Assembly (NCBI GenBank): GCA_002163135.1
Contig: MAAN01000036.1
Span: 1-64,000 of the forward strand
Source: Alphaproteobacteria bacterium 46_93_T64
GTDB taxonomy: Bacteria > Pseudomonadota > Alphaproteobacteria > Sneathiellales > Sneathiellaceae
DNA length: 64,000 bases
Direction of reading: 5' to 3'
Under the pieces are notes generated by a model. That model searched no databases, had not been told where the DNA came from, and saw only the letters and a program-made list of their open reading frames with translations. This document shows positions 27,420 through 36,844 of the stretch, piece by piece. Each line of letters opens with the position of its first letter. Within the stretch, counting starts at the first letter, position 1. The position numbers and the translations under genes are program-made.

Positions 27420-27450
27420 ATGCCCGCTTCTTACCGAAGCGGGCATTTTT
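27420..27450 (+). terminator. Rho-independent terminator after mttB homologue
   Basis: A perfect 11-base stem (ATGCCCGCTTC and GAAGCGGGCAT) with the 5-base loop TTACC is followed at once by a run of five T. It lies 12 bases after the stop codon and should end the mttB transcript. Confidence 0.9.
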
Positions 27451-27545
27451 GTGTCCCTATCATAATTTATGATACACTTGGAACACTAGTCTTCAAATCC
27501 GCCTAAATGCCGGATAAAAATCAAACAATAAAAAGAAGAATCAAG

Positions 27546-28001
27546 ATGACTGAAACTGTATCCTTTGAACGAAGCCATTCCATTGACATAAAGGCCCCCG
27601 CAAGTACCGTACTAAACTATGTTTCAAACCCAAATTCATGGTGTGAATGGCTTGCAGCTACCCATGATATTAACAGCGATGATCGCCCTCTGATTACTGG
27701 TGACACCTTTTCTGAGAAATGGGTTACCCGTACTGGAGAAGTAACTTTGAATTGGGTAGTGACTGATCACAAAGAAAACAGCTTTTGGATTGGCGAAACA
27801 GGCACCGATTTTATTGGCACTATTATAGTCAGGTACGATGTGACACAGGATTGGGAACAAACCAGCTTCAAAAGAACAATGATAAATCCTGCCCGCAAGA
27901 AAGCCCCGACAAGGGAAATGATTATCAGAATGGACGAAGAAGCCAATATAGCGCTTCTAAATATAAAGAAAATTGTAGAGCAACGGCATCAGAACATTTA
28001 G
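27546..28001 (+). CDS. SRPBCC family lipid-binding/cyclase-like protein
   Basis: A 151-residue START/Bet v1-like (SRPBCC) protein. It opens with F-E-R-S-H-S-I-D-I-K-A-P-A-S-T-V and has the alternating Trp/Tyr beta pattern and a C-terminal helix typical of 'polyketide cyclase/dehydrase' domains. These bind hydrophobic ligands, and most have no proven catalysis. I start at the ATG at 27546; an upstream in-frame ATG adds 13 Lys-rich residues. It precedes an SDR gene and an acyl-CoA dehydrogenase gene and may belong with them. Confidence 0.75.
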   Translation: MTETVSFERSHSIDIKAPASTVLNYVSNPNSWCEWLAATHDINSDDRPLITGDTFSEKWVTRTGEVTLNWVVTDHKENSFWIGETGTDFIGTIIVRYDVTQDWEQTSFKRTMINPARKKAPTREMIIRMDEEANIALLNIKKIVEQRHQNI

Positions 28002-28138
28002 ACCAAAAACGCCCATGCCTACCTATGTTGTCTGAATATCGTGATTTCATAATAAATAGAGATCTGAAAAACAAAACTTGATAAATTATGTTGAACTTGA
28101 AATCATCAAAGAAAACAAAAAACAAAACAGGTTCAGTA

Positions 28139-29011
28139 ATGTCATATTCTTCAGTCTTTAAAAATAATCTTTTCGAAGGTCAAAATGTTCTTGTAACCGG
28201 CGGCGGCAGCGGAATTGGCCGCTGTATTGCCCACGAACTTTCCGCACTAGGTGCATCCATTATCATTACTGGAAGGTCTCAAGACAAGCTGGACCAAGTA
28301 GTTGCGGAGATTACTGAGGATGGCGGTTCTGTAATTTCCATCGCTTTTGATATCCGCGACGAAGACGCCGTTAAATCTGCTATTGCAAAAGTAGTCGACA
28401 CTTGCGGTCCCATTAATCATCTTGTTAATAATGCCGGTGGACAATTTCCCGCAAGGCTTGAGGATATCAGTTTAAAAGGCTGGGAAGCCGTTGTTAAAAA
28501 CAATCTGACTGGTGGATTCCTTGTAAGCCGCGAGGTTATGCGCCAAAGCATGCGAAATTCAGGAGGAAATATTGTTAATATCGTCGCAGATTTTTGGAAT
28601 TCCATGCCTAATATGGGTCATTCTGGGGCTGCCCGTGCTGGTATGGTCAGTTTCACTCAAACGGCTGCGATTGAATGGGCCCATCATGGTATTCGAGTAA
28701 ATGCTGTTGCACCGGGCCTAATAGCTTCTTCAGGGTTAGATACGTATAGTGACGAGCGGAAAAAAGTTATCAGTACTCGTAGTAAAAAAATGCCAACAAA
28801 ACGCCTCGGAACCGAATCTGAAATTTCAGCAGCTGTAGTATTTTTGCTCTGCCCTGCTTCGTCGTTTCTAACAGGAGAAACGCTTCGAGTGGATGGCGGC
28901 GTTCCCAACACAAACATCAATTATGACATTCCGGACCATAAAAAATTGCCCGCATTTGAGGGATTTCATCGAGCGGAATATTCTGATTTCGTCAAAAGCC
29001 TAAAAGAGTAG
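28139..29011 (+). CDS. SDR of the 2-enoyl-CoA reductase (PECR) type
   Basis: A 290-residue short-chain dehydrogenase. The cofactor loop is T-G-G-G-S-G-I-G, and N-N-A-G-G-Q-F-P-A follows. In place of the classic Y-x-x-x-K it has H-S-G-A-A-R-A-G, the sequence found in peroxisomal trans-2-enoyl-CoA reductase and 2,4-dienoyl-CoA reductase relatives. An enoyl-CoA reductase role in fatty acyl metabolism is therefore more likely than alcohol oxidation. I start at the ATG at 28139, where the family match begins. The acyl-CoA dehydrogenase gene follows by 54 bases. Confidence 0.82.
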   Translation: MSYSSVFKNNLFEGQNVLVTGGGSGIGRCIAHELSALGASIIITGRSQDKLDQVVAEITEDGGSVISIAFDIRDEDAVKSAIAKVVDTCGPINHLVNNAGGQFPARLEDISLKGWEAVVKNNLTGGFLVSREVMRQSMRNSGGNIVNIVADFWNSMPNMGHSGAARAGMVSFTQTAAIEWAHHGIRVNAVAPGLIASSGLDTYSDERKKVISTRSKKMPTKRLGTESEISAAVVFLLCPASSFLTGETLRVDGGVPNTNINYDIPDHKKLPAFEGFHRAEYSDFVKSLKE

Positions 29012-29065
29012 TACCAAGATATTGCGAAAAACGACCTCCATAACAAAATAAGAAAGGTTGAAATA

Positions 29066-30229
29066 ATGCAGCTCACTCAAGAACATCTGGAATTACAAAG
29101 AACAACCAAACACATCATTGATGAACACATTAATCCATATATGGATGAATGGGAAAAGGCCGAGATTTATCCAGCCCATGAAGTGATGAAAAAACTTGGT
29201 GACGCTGGTCTTCTCGGAATTGGAAAGCCCGCTGCATATGGTGGTCTTGAACTCGATTTTTCTTATGAAATGATATTTGCTGAAGCTCTGGGCAATATTA
29301 GAGGTAATGGGGTTTCAACATCTATCGGTGTTCAAACAACCATGTGTACACCTGCCCTTGCCCTATATGGCAGTGATGAACTTAAACGAGATTTCCTTGC
29401 GCCCACAATTGCCGGTGATCTAGTTGGGTGTATCGGTGTTAGTGAAAATTCGGCAGGATCCGATGTCGCCCAGATTAAAACAACTGCAGTGCGCGACGGA
29501 GATGATTACATTATCAATGGTTCCAAAATGTGGATCACAAATGGCGTCCAAGGTGATTGGATCTGCCTATTGTGTAACACATCATCAGACGGTAACATTC
29601 ACCAGAACAAATCCCTGATCATTGTGCCGCTGAAAAGCAAAGGCGTTAGTGTTTCCAGAAAACTGGATAAACTGGGTTTGGTAAGTTCCGATACGGCTGA
29701 ATTATTCTTTGATGACGTACGTGTTCCCGTTCGTAACCGTATCGGCGAAGAAGGCAAAGGCTTCACCTATCAGATGGAGCAGTTTCAGGAAGAAAGATTA
29801 TTTGCTGTCGCGCGCGGTCTTCGCGTTCTGGAAGTAATAATTGAAGAGACCATCGAATATACTGATCAACGCCAGGTATTTGGTCATTCTATTCTTAGCA
29901 ACCAAGCCGTTTATCACAAAATTGCCGGTCTTGCGACAGATGTCGAAGCATTGCGTGCCATGCTCTACCGGGCGACCGATCTGTATATGTCCGGTGAGAA
30001 TGTGACCAAGCTTGCCTCTATGTGCAAGTTAATGCTTGGTCGTCTTGCTGTGACTGTTCCCAATGAGTGTCTACAATTTTGGGGTGGCCAGGGCGTCATG
30101 AACGAGAATTACATCTCTCGCGCTCTTCGAGATCTTCGCGTAACGTCAATAGGAGGCGGTGCGAATGAAGTTATGTTGGAAATTATCGCTAAAACGATGG
30201 ATATACATCCCGGTAAAAGGAAAAAATGA
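29066..30229 (+). CDS. acyl-CoA dehydrogenase
   Basis: A 387-residue FAD enzyme of normal length. Family blocks are I-G-V-S-E-N-S-A-G-S-D-V (ACAD signature 1), K-M-W-I-T-N-G, and Q-F-Q-E-E-R-L-F-A-V-A-R. Near residues 345-365 W-G-G-Q-G-V-M and R-D-L-R-V-T-S-I-G-G-G-A-N-E-V-M (signature 2) follow. It introduces the alpha-beta double bond in an acyl-CoA. With the upstream enoyl-CoA-reductase-like SDR it may serve breakdown of an unusual acyl chain; the substrate cannot be read from sequence. Confidence 0.93.
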   Translation: MQLTQEHLELQRTTKHIIDEHINPYMDEWEKAEIYPAHEVMKKLGDAGLLGIGKPAAYGGLELDFSYEMIFAEALGNIRGNGVSTSIGVQTTMCTPALALYGSDELKRDFLAPTIAGDLVGCIGVSENSAGSDVAQIKTTAVRDGDDYIINGSKMWITNGVQGDWICLLCNTSSDGNIHQNKSLIIVPLKSKGVSVSRKLDKLGLVSSDTAELFFDDVRVPVRNRIGEEGKGFTYQMEQFQEERLFAVARGLRVLEVIIEETIEYTDQRQVFGHSILSNQAVYHKIAGLATDVEALRAMLYRATDLYMSGENVTKLASMCKLMLGRLAVTVPNECLQFWGGQGVMNENYISRALRDLRVTSIGGGANEVMLEIIAKTMDIHPGKRKK

Positions 30230-30246
30230 GGGGATTATTCCCCTCA
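30221..30246 (-). terminator. terminator for cckA (overlaps acyl-CoA dehydrogenase stop)
   Basis: An 8-base perfect stem (TGAGGGGA and TCCCCTCA, loop TTAT) at 30227-30246 is followed on the minus strand by six T (AAAAAA at 30221-30226). That suits termination of the cckA transcript, whose stop is at 30260. On the plus strand it would form a hairpin across the acyl-CoA dehydrogenase stop without a T-run. Confidence 0.75.
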
Positions 30247-30259
30247 CCCACAAATCTCC

Positions 30260-32758
30260 TTATGAATTCCCAAGCACATCTTTTACTTTCTCTGCTATTT
30301 CTTTAAGCGAGAAAGGCTTGGGAAGAAATTCGATGTTATTGATGTCAAAATCAAGATCTTTACGGAAAGCATCTTCCGCATAACCTGATATGAATATCAC
30401 ACGCAAATCAGGTTTTTCCTTGGTGATGTTTTTGACCAAAGTCGGGCCGTCCATATTCGGCATAACAACATCAGTGATCAACAGATCAATTTCACCATCA
30501 TAATCTAATGCAAGATCAAGTGCTGTTTCTCCGCAATCCGCTTGCAGAACTTCATACCCCTTATTTTGTAGGGCGCGCGCCGCAAACAAACGAACTGGAT
30601 CTTCATCCTCTACGAGTAAGATCGTCCCAACACCAGACAGATCTTTATGCTTTTTCTGTGGCTCTACCGCTGCAATATCCGTAATTTGAGCAGCCTCAGA
30701 TATTTTTGGTAAAAAGATCTCAAACGTTGTGCCAACGTCTTCATTATTTTTCACGAAAATGAAGCCGCCAGTTTGTTTAATAATCCCGTAAACTGTACTT
30801 AAGCCGAGACCAGTACCCTCACCAACCTTTTTGGTGGTGAAGAATGGATCAAAGATTTTCTCAATAACCCCTTTAGGGATGCCTGTTCCTGTGTCGGACA
30901 CCTTGATCTTGATATAGTCACCGACAGGGACCAATTCGTGAGCATCTTGCCCCCGAACCCGAACCGTATAATTTTCAGTTTTAAACGATAGCTTCCCATC
31001 CCCTGACATGGCGTCACGGGCGTTCACAGCCAAGTTAATCACCACCTGCTCAAACTGACTTTGGTCAACCTTCACCAACCACAAATCGCGTTCGTGTTTG
31101 ATTTCCAGCTCAATAGTCTCGCCGATCAGTCGTCTGAGCAGGTTTGAAAGTTCAGCTAAAACCTCTGTCAAATCAGTTACTTTTGGACGAAGTGTTTGCT
31201 GGCGTGAGAAGGCAAGCAATTGCCTCACAAGGCCTGCGGCCCGGTTCGCATTTTGTTTAATCTGGCTAATATCTGAATATGATTGATCGCCCACCTGATG
31301 GCGCAATAATAGTAAGTCGCAGAACCCGATCATTGCGGTGAGTAGATTATTAAAGTCATGGGCGATACCGCCAGCCAGCTGCCCAACCGCTTGCATTTTC
31401 TGGCTTTGTGCAAACTGAACTTCCAGTTGGCGCTGGGCAGAGGTATCAATGATATGGATTAACATACTGTTGGCCGTGCCATCAGCACTTTCAACACCAC
31501 TGATATAGAAGTTGGCGACACGCTCCCCGCCGAGTAATTTCATTTCAAGTGGTTTTGGCGCTAAATCACTGGCAGAGGCTTGAGCTAACTTTTCCGTTAG
31601 AACTTCCCTGTCCGGTTCAACAACAAGTTCACTTACATGACTGCCAATAGCGCTATCAACAACCGTTTCCGTCAAAACACGAAAAGCAGGGTTTCCTTCG
31701 ACGACGATCCCTTTTACATCCAACAATACAATGCCAATAGGGGCAGCTTCAAAGAAGCGTCTGAAATGTTGTTCCGCGCTCTCAACACGTTCGCGCCATA
31801 ACTGTTCTTGCAATAGTTCGCGAACAACGCTTCGTGATCCGATTACATCACCATTTTCATCACGGGCGACAGTTTGGGTAACATGGACCGGTAAAATAGT
31901 GCCATCACGACGACAAAGCTGTAATTCGCCCTCATATCGGTGACCATCATCGGTCATGCCATCCATCAGACTAAGTTGGCGATCATCTCCTTTTATGACG
32001 ATATCAGAGAAGGCGATGTTACTGTCTGAAAGTTCTCGTTGGTGGTACCCCAACCATTCAGCAAAAATTCTATTTACAAATTGAACATGTCCGCGGTTAT
32101 CCAGCGAATAAAAACCAACAGGGGCGTTGTTAAAGTATTCAGAAAGCTTTTCGCGTTCACTCCGCTCCACTTCTTCGATTTTATGTTGCGTCGTGGTTTC
32201 GGCTACATACCAAATAATACAGTCCGGAATGGATTTGATAGGATGAGCAAGTACAGCGAGCCAACGTCCGTCCTCAGTTTTTAATTCAACGCGCATATCG
32301 TGAACTTCGTCTCGTTTTGCAGCGTTATTCAGGGATCGTAATTGTTCGCGCGCAGCAATGTTTTCACTCATTACTTCAAGCAGAGTTTTGTTCCCGTCTC
32401 GTTTCTCAATATGCAGGACATCATAGTAAGCTTCATTAGCTAACAGAAATTCACCGTTTTTGTTGGTGATTAAGCGTCCTTCAGGACTGGAAGAGACAAA
32501 TTCAGCGATCAAATCCATCTCGCCAGAAGCGGCCCTTCTTAGACCGTGGAAAATCAAATACCAGAGACCGAGCCCCATAGTACCAAGAACCATGGTACTA
32601 AGAACGATCAAATTGAAAAAACTGAGTTCTCGGCCGAGAATGGCCGCTATAACAATCAAGGTTGCAACTAAAAAATAGGCGGCAGCTAACTGTCGAGCAT
32701 CAACACCAAGAAAAAATCTCCTGTCTTTACCCCGCTCCTGTTGTTTTTCTAACCCCAT
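30260..32758 (-). CDS. cckA: CckA-type hybrid sensor histidine kinase
   Basis: An 832-residue inner-membrane hybrid kinase. Two membrane segments lie at about residues 24-43 and 48-70. PAS-like domains follow (about 90-190, 210-320 and 335-450), then the phospho-acceptor block [11 protein letters not shown] near residue 465. An HATPase_c domain has D-T-G-T-G-I-P and [12 protein letters not shown], and a C-terminal receiver has [14 protein letters not shown]. This matches CckA, which feeds phosphate through ChpT to CtrA. The adjacent flhB gene (19-base gap) also fits, as cckA sits beside flagellar genes in many alphaproteobacteria. Confidence 0.88.
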   Translation of the reverse strand: MGLEKQQERGKDRRFFLGVDARQLAAAYFLVATLIVIAAILGRELSFFNLIVLSTMVLGTMGLGLWYLIFHGLRRAASGEMDLIAEFVSSSPEGRLITNKNGEFLLANEAYYDVLHIEKRDGNKTLLEVMSENIAAREQLRSLNNAAKRDEVHDMRVELKTEDGRWLAVLAHPIKSIPDCIIWYVAETTTQHKIEEVERSEREKLSEYFNNAPVGFYSLDNRGHVQFVNRIFAEWLGYHQRELSDSNIAFSDIVIKGDDRQLSLMDGMTDDGHRYEGELQLCRRDGTILPVHVTQTVARDENGDVIGSRSVVRELLQEQLWRERVESAEQHFRRFFEAAPIGIVLLDVKGIVVEGNPAFRVLTETVVDSAIGSHVSELVVEPDREVLTEKLAQASASDLAPKPLEMKLLGGERVANFYISGVESADGTANSMLIHIIDTSAQRQLEVQFAQSQKMQAVGQLAGGIAHDFNNLLTAMIGFCDLLLLRHQVGDQSYSDISQIKQNANRAAGLVRQLLAFSRQQTLRPKVTDLTEVLAELSNLLRRLIGETIELEIKHERDLWLVKVDQSQFEQVVINLAVNARDAMSGDGKLSFKTENYTVRVRGQDAHELVPVGDYIKIKVSDTGTGIPKGVIEKIFDPFFTTKKVGEGTGLGLSTVYGIIKQTGGFIFVKNNEDVGTTFEIFLPKISEAAQITDIAAVEPQKKHKDLSGVGTILLVEDEDPVRLFAARALQNKGYEVLQADCGETALDLALDYDGEIDLLITDVVMPNMDGPTLVKNITKEKPDLRVIFISGYAEDAFRKDLDFDINNIEFLPKPFSLKEIAEKVKDVLGNS

Positions 32759-32777
32759 TCCTTGCGAATTCCCTCGT

Positions 32778-33842
32778 TTATTTTTTCTTTAGGCGCATTA
32801 CATACCCTATTATTTCCGCTACCGCACGGAAATGTTCAAACGGTATTTCTTGTTCAAGTTCACACGACGCATGTAAGGCACGTGCAAGGGGAGGATTCTC
32901 CACGATAGGTATTTCATTTTCGTTAGCAATTTCACGAATTTTCAGTGCAATGTTATCCATACCCATCGCCAGAACAATCGGCGCCGGATCTACTTCAGGC
33001 TTATAACGGAGAGCAACAGCATAATGAGTCGGGTTTGTAACGATCACATCGGCTGACGGGACAGCCTGCATCATTCTTTGGCGTGAGCGCTGCATACGCA
33101 GAGCCCGCAATCGGGATTTGATCATAGGATCACCCTCTGATTGCTTGTTTTCGTCCTTTATTTCTTGCTTGGTCATACGCAATTCTTTTGCGTGATTGTA
33201 ACGTTGGTACATTAAATCAAGACCTGCGATAACAGCCATCACCGCTGCAACACCAGTGAGAAGGCTGAGTAGCATAGATTGCAACAGCTCCAAAACACCG
33301 ATCATCTCGTATGTCATTACGAGCTGCAATTCGTCCATTTTTGGTGCCACAAGCAAAACTGCAATGGTTCCAACAAGGAGGATTTTTAAAATACCTTTCA
33401 AGAATTCCGTAAAGGATTTCATAGAGAAAAGTCGTTTCACTCCTGCAAATAACGATATTTTGTTGAGTTTGGGTTTAAGTCTCTCTGTGGAGAAAACTGG
33501 GCGATGCTGGATAAGCGTTCCAGTTAGTCCCGACAGCATTAAAATGCCAAGTACTGGTGCTAACACTGCGATTACCGCATACCCTAGATTTTGGAAGACA
33601 TCTCGCAAATGAAACGGGGCTAAAGAAATATTATGGGGTTGTTCCAAGAATTTATAAAGATCAAACGAGAGGCCACGTCCAAGACCAGCCATAAAAATAA
33701 GTATCACTAACGTGATCCCCATTGTCATAAACCAATGGCCAACCTCTTGCGATTTGGGGACCTGTCCCTTTTTATGGGCATCCTCAAGCTTTTTGGAGGT
33801 CGGCTCCTCCGTTTTCTGTGCATCGTCTTGATCGTCTGCCAT
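32778..33842 (-). CDS. flhB: flagellar export gate protein FlhB
   Basis: A 354-residue inner-membrane protein of the flagellar type III export gate. Four membrane segments precede a cytoplasmic C-domain that self-cleaves at N-P-T-H (270-273). The N-terminus (E-E-P-T-S-K-K-L-E-D-A-H-K-K-G-Q-V) is the family signature. It switches export from hook to filament substrates. It lies four bases after the fliR stop. Confidence 0.96.
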   Translation of the reverse strand: MADDQDDAQKTEEPTSKKLEDAHKKGQVPKSQEVGHWFMTMGITLVILIFMAGLGRGLSFDLYKFLEQPHNISLAPFHLRDVFQNLGYAVIAVLAPVLGILMLSGLTGTLIQHRPVFSTERLKPKLNKISLFAGVKRLFSMKSFTEFLKGILKILLVGTIAVLLVAPKMDELQLVMTYEMIGVLELLQSMLLSLLTGVAAVMAVIAGLDLMYQRYNHAKELRMTKQEIKDENKQSEGDPMIKSRLRALRMQRSRQRMMQAVPSADVIVTNPTHYAVALRYKPEVDPAPIVLAMGMDNIALKIREIANENEIPIVENPPLARALHASCELEQEIPFEHFRAVAEIIGYVMRLKKK

Positions 33843-33846
33843 TTAG

Positions 33847-34608
33847 CTAACCCCCGAGGAAACGCATAAGCGTCTCTTCGTAGTAGGCGATAAACCACAT
33901 AATGCTTGCCCCGGATGTTATGGCAAAGATCGAAAATGCCAACGCAATTTGAAGGGGCATAGCCACGAAGAAAATCTGAACTTGTGGCATCAGTCTGTTA
34001 ATCAGACCAATCCCAATATAAAACGTCAAACCATAAACAAGAAACGGGGCCGATATTTGAAAGCCCAGTTTAAAACTACCTGACACAAACCCCGTTACTA
34101 ATTCCGCCATATCTCCAAACGGGGGAAGTTTTCCAACTTCAAACAAGGTGTAGCTAGCGTAGGTTCCTTGTAAAAAGAGATGATGGATATCAGTTACAAA
34201 GATCATTGTGATCCCCATCAACGTCAGGAAACTACTGGTCACCGCTCCTTGCGCGCCCTGGGTAGGGTCAAAAAACTGAGCCGCGGCCAAACCAGATTGC
34301 TGCGCTATAATTGTACCGCCCGTATGCAGGGCACTCACCGCAAGGCGAAGGGCACCACCAATAATTAACCCAATAACAGTTTCACCGGTTAACAATAGAA
34401 AGAGCTCAATCACAGAGACTGGTTGAGGCGGCAGTTTATCAGCAACAAATTGCATAATAAGAAACGATACAGCAAGTGCGATTGACAACCGGATCCGCGG
34501 CGTTACAAATCCTTCACCGAACCCCGGCGCTATCATGAAAATAGTTCCGATCCGCGAGAAAACTAGGAGAAACGCGAAAATGTTAACATTCAGAAATTCT
34601 TCGAGCAT
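33847..34608 (-). CDS. fliR: flagellar export protein FliR
   Basis: A 253-residue membrane protein with about six hydrophobic segments, a core part of the flagellar export channel with FliP and FliQ. The block R-I-G-T-I-F-M-I-A-P-G-F-G near the start and Q-Q-S-G-L-A-A-A-Q-F-F-D-P are typical. It is ten bases downstream of fliQ in the order flgB-flgC-fliE-fliQ-fliR-flhB. Confidence 0.95.
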   Translation of the reverse strand: MLEEFLNVNIFAFLLVFSRIGTIFMIAPGFGEGFVTPRIRLSIALAVSFLIMQFVADKLPPQPVSVIELFLLLTGETVIGLIIGGALRLAVSALHTGGTIIAQQSGLAAAQFFDPTQGAQGAVTSSFLTLMGITMIFVTDIHHLFLQGTYASYTLFEVGKLPPFGDMAELVTGFVSGSFKLGFQISAPFLVYGLTFYIGIGLINRLMPQVQIFFVAMPLQIALAFSIFAITSGASIMWFIAYYEETLMRFLGG

Positions 34609-34618
34609 CTATTTCGCC

Positions 34619-34882
34619 CTACAACGCGGCAATTCGCTGCCTGATCTGTTCCATCAAATCCATCATTGACGTGATCATGAAGGGAAAGAAAACGATAAGT
34701 GAGAGGAAAATGGCCAGTATTTTTGGCACAAACGCCAAAGTCATTTCTTGAATTTGAGTAAGAGCTTGTACCAATGCGACCACAAGGCCAACACCCAAAG
34801 CTACAAGCATAATAGGAGACGCAACCATTAAGAGAACCCAGATGGCCTCGCGCGCTACATCAACAACATCTGTTGGTGTCAT
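34619..34882 (-). CDS. fliQ: flagellar export protein FliQ
   Basis: An 87-residue protein with two membrane hairpins. The segment A-L-T-Q-I-Q-E-M-T-L-A-F-V-P-K is the FliQ/SctS signature. It forms part of the export gate with FliP and FliR. FliP is encoded in a separate plus-strand cluster 4.5 kb away. Confidence 0.95.
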   Translation of the reverse strand: MTPTDVVDVAREAIWVLLMVASPIMLVALGVGLVVALVQALTQIQEMTLAFVPKILAIFLSLIVFFPFMITSMMDLMEQIRQRIAAL

Positions 34883-34918
34883 CCCTCACCCCTTGCCATC
34901 AAATAATCCAGATATAAA

Positions 34919-35248
34919 CTAGATTGGCATTTTAATGATGTCTTGATAAGCCTGAATCACACGATCACGTACAGAAACTACTGTTTCCAGAGTTACTTCT
35001 GCGCTACTAATCGCGGTCACAATGTCAACAAGTCCGGCTTCGCCAGTTAGAGATTGCAAACTAACTTTTTCAGAATTCAATCCGTCAGAGACGGCTTCTT
35101 TTCCAGCTTCCTGCACCAATTCAGCAAAACTTGGGCCGGTTGTCACTTCATCAGAGCCAACTACCGTACCTGTACTTTTCGAATTCGCAGCCTGATCAAT
35201 AGCTTTGGTATAAGCTTGTAGCGCTGATATCGGGGATGTTTCCACCAT
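34919..35248 (-). CDS. fliE: flagellar hook-basal body complex protein FliE
   Basis: A 109-residue protein that joins the MS ring to the proximal rod. The C-terminal segment I-S-S-A-E-V-T-L-E-T-V-V-S-V-R-D-R-V-I-Q-A-Y-Q-D-I matches the FliE signature. The N-terminal half is less conserved, as usual. It follows flgC by 33 bases. Confidence 0.93.
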   Translation of the reverse strand: MVETSPISALQAYTKAIDQAANSKSTGTVVGSDEVTTGPSFAELVQEAGKEAVSDGLNSEKVSLQSLTGEAGLVDIVTAISSAEVTLETVVSVRDRVIQAYQDIIKMPI

Positions 35249-35281
35249 GTTATGCTACTCCAACCTTTAATCCATTGCCTA

Positions 35282-35689
35282 TTAACGCAAAATTTCTAGT
35301 GTTTGCGCAATCATTTTCTTGGAAGCATCAATAACCCCCAAATTCGCTTGATAGGAACGCTGTGTTTCTTTCATATCCATCATTTCAATCAAAGAGTTGA
35401 CGTTAGGTGTTTTAACGTAACCATCTTCGTTTGCAGCTGGATGATTGGGATCGAACTTTAGTCCAAACGCTGATTTATCTTCGGTAATTTTATCGACCTC
35501 TACTTTTCTTGCACCGATCTCGCGATCCAATGCGTTTTTAAAGGATACGATTTTTCGCCGATAAGGGTCTTCGTCCGCGGTGCGTCCGACACTGTCTTTA
35601 TTGGCTAGATTCTCTGAAATAACGCGCATCCGCTCACCTTGGGCTTTCATACCCGCAGCAGCCAATTTCATTGATTTCAGAAGATCCAT
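35282..35689 (-). CDS. flgC: flagellar rod protein FlgC
   Basis: A 135-residue proximal rod protein. It begins with M-K-L-A-A-A-G-M-K-A-Q-G-E-R-M-R-V-I-S-E-N-L-A-N and ends with the heptad-rich R-S-Y-Q-A-N-L-G-V-I-D-A-S-K-K-M-I segment, both typical of FlgC. It is 11 bases after flgB. A second, divergent FlgC-like gene lies at 41795. Confidence 0.94.
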   Translation of the reverse strand: MDLLKSMKLAAAGMKAQGERMRVISENLANKDSVGRTADEDPYRRKIVSFKNALDREIGARKVEVDKITEDKSAFGLKFDPNHPAANEDGYVKTPNVNSLIEMMDMKETQRSYQANLGVIDASKKMIAQTLEILR

Positions 35690-35700
35690 TTCAATCGCTC

Positions 35701-36108
35701 CTAATTACCACGACCAAGTGCAGTCTTAAGCATACCGATTTGCTTTTTATAAAGTGACGTTGTCAATTGATATTGGATTTGCGTATCTGCAAGTTTCAAC
35801 ATCTGCTCTTCCAAAACGACACCATTACCAGTTGGTGTGATTTCGTAAGGCTTTTTATCAGTCTTCGATTTAAATTCTCGTTGACCGTCGTCATTTACAA
35901 TGTGACCTTCGTTAGTCTTTGCTAGATGGACTTTTGTTGCTTCTGGGCGGGCAACCATATCCTTGAAGTTCTGTGGTTTCAGGTCTTTCGCCTGATAGTT
36001 TGGCGTGTCTGAGTTTGAGATGTTTTGAGACAATACACCTTGCCGCGCAGATAACCACTTCATGCGCTCAGTCAAAGCTGAAAATAAAGGTATATTTTTT
36101 AAACTCAT
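35701..36108 (-). CDS. flgB: flagellar rod protein FlgB
   Basis: A 135-residue proximal rod protein and the first gene of the minus-strand flagellar operon that ends with cckA. The N-terminus (L-S-A-R-Q-G-V-L-S-Q-N-I-S-N-S-D-T-P-N-Y-Q-A) is the rod/hook family signature. The promoter should lie in 36109-36216. Confidence 0.94.
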   Translation of the reverse strand: MSLKNIPLFSALTERMKWLSARQGVLSQNISNSDTPNYQAKDLKPQNFKDMVARPEATKVHLAKTNEGHIVNDDGQREFKSKTDKKPYEITPTGNGVVLEEQMLKLADTQIQYQLTTSLYKKQIGMLKTALGRGN

Positions 36109-36214
36109 TTTGGACTCACTACATCCGCCACAGATAATCGTTTTTTGAATCTAGGCAAAATTGGTAAAGAAAAAGTAAATAATCTGTTAACTCCCATCAT
36201 CTGGCATTAAAGGC

Positions 36215-36245
36215 AAAAAAAATGCCTCTGGAAAACCAGAGGCAT
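36215..36245 (-). terminator. Rho-independent terminator of the DJ-1-like gene
   Basis: A perfect 10-base stem (ATGCCTCTGG and CCAGAGGCAT, loop AAAA) at 36222-36245 is followed on the minus strand by eight T (AAAAAAAA at 36215-36222). It lies 33 bases after the stop of the DJ-1-like gene and keeps that transcript from entering the flagellar operon. Confidence 0.88.
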
Positions 36246-36277
36246 CACTATAACGGGTTTTTGTAAAGTTTAAACCC

Positions 36278-36844
36278 TTATGCAGCTTCCCATGCTTCGG
36301 GCTCATACGCCTGAATACAGCCAACAAGTTTACCAACCAGCGGTAAAAGTTCGCCTGTTGCAGTGCAAAGCATGTCGTCAACGACAAGTGTTTCTTCGAC
36401 GATATCGGCACCCAGAGCTGCAATATCTTCTTTGATGGTTTCGATTGCAGCAACATTACGGTGCTCAAGCACACCATCAAATGCAAGAATCTTCACAGCA
36501 TCTTCAAACAACGCAATAGGTTTGTTGTCTTCCATAAATCCGCGCATAAAACGTGCTGTTTGCGGGTTCGAGGCCAAACGAGCCACATGGCGCGTACCGC
36601 CTGGAACGATTACAGCATCAAAATGATGAGACATTGAGGTTGGAAGATGAGCGTTGGCTGGGAAAAAGTGGCCCCAATTATTATCATGCCAACTATTCAC
36701 GACACCTTTTTCAGGAGAGACGATTTTGACTTCTGCACCTGTTTCAACAAGTGTTTTGTGCAAATCGGTCATGTGGGATTCTTCGAATCCGTTAGCGACA
36801 AGGATAGCAACTTTTTTACCTACGAGTGTCTTCTCCAACTGCAT
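36278..36844 (-). CDS. DJ-1/PfpI superfamily protein lacking the nucleophile Cys
   Basis: A 188-residue flavodoxin-like DJ-1/PfpI protein. The first strand V-A-I-L-V-A-N-G-F-E-E-S-H and the V-I-V-P-G-G-T-R block are clear, and the Glu (21-22) of the usual site is kept. At the elbow, where family enzymes have A-x-C-H-G, this protein reads I-A-L-F-E-D-A (110-116), so the catalytic Cys is absent. It is therefore unlikely to be a standard protease, deglycase or glyoxalase. I use the ATG at 36844 because AAGGA lies before it; an in-frame ATG nine codons earlier lacks a ribosome site. Confidence 0.78.
   Translation of the reverse strand: MQLEKTLVGKKVAILVANGFEESHMTDLHKTLVETGAEVKIVSPEKGVVNSWHDNNWGHFFPANAHLPTSMSHHFDAVIVPGGTRHVARLASNPQTARFMRGFMEDNKPIALFEDAVKILAFDGVLEHRNVAAIETIKEDIAALGADIVEETLVVDDMLCTATGELLPLVGKLVGCIQAYEPEAWEAA

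Noticed and set aside
36278-36844. Calling this gene a PfpI protease or DJ-1 deglycase
   Set aside because: The nucleophile Cys is missing at the elbow, so the enzymatic name is not supported; only the fold is called.
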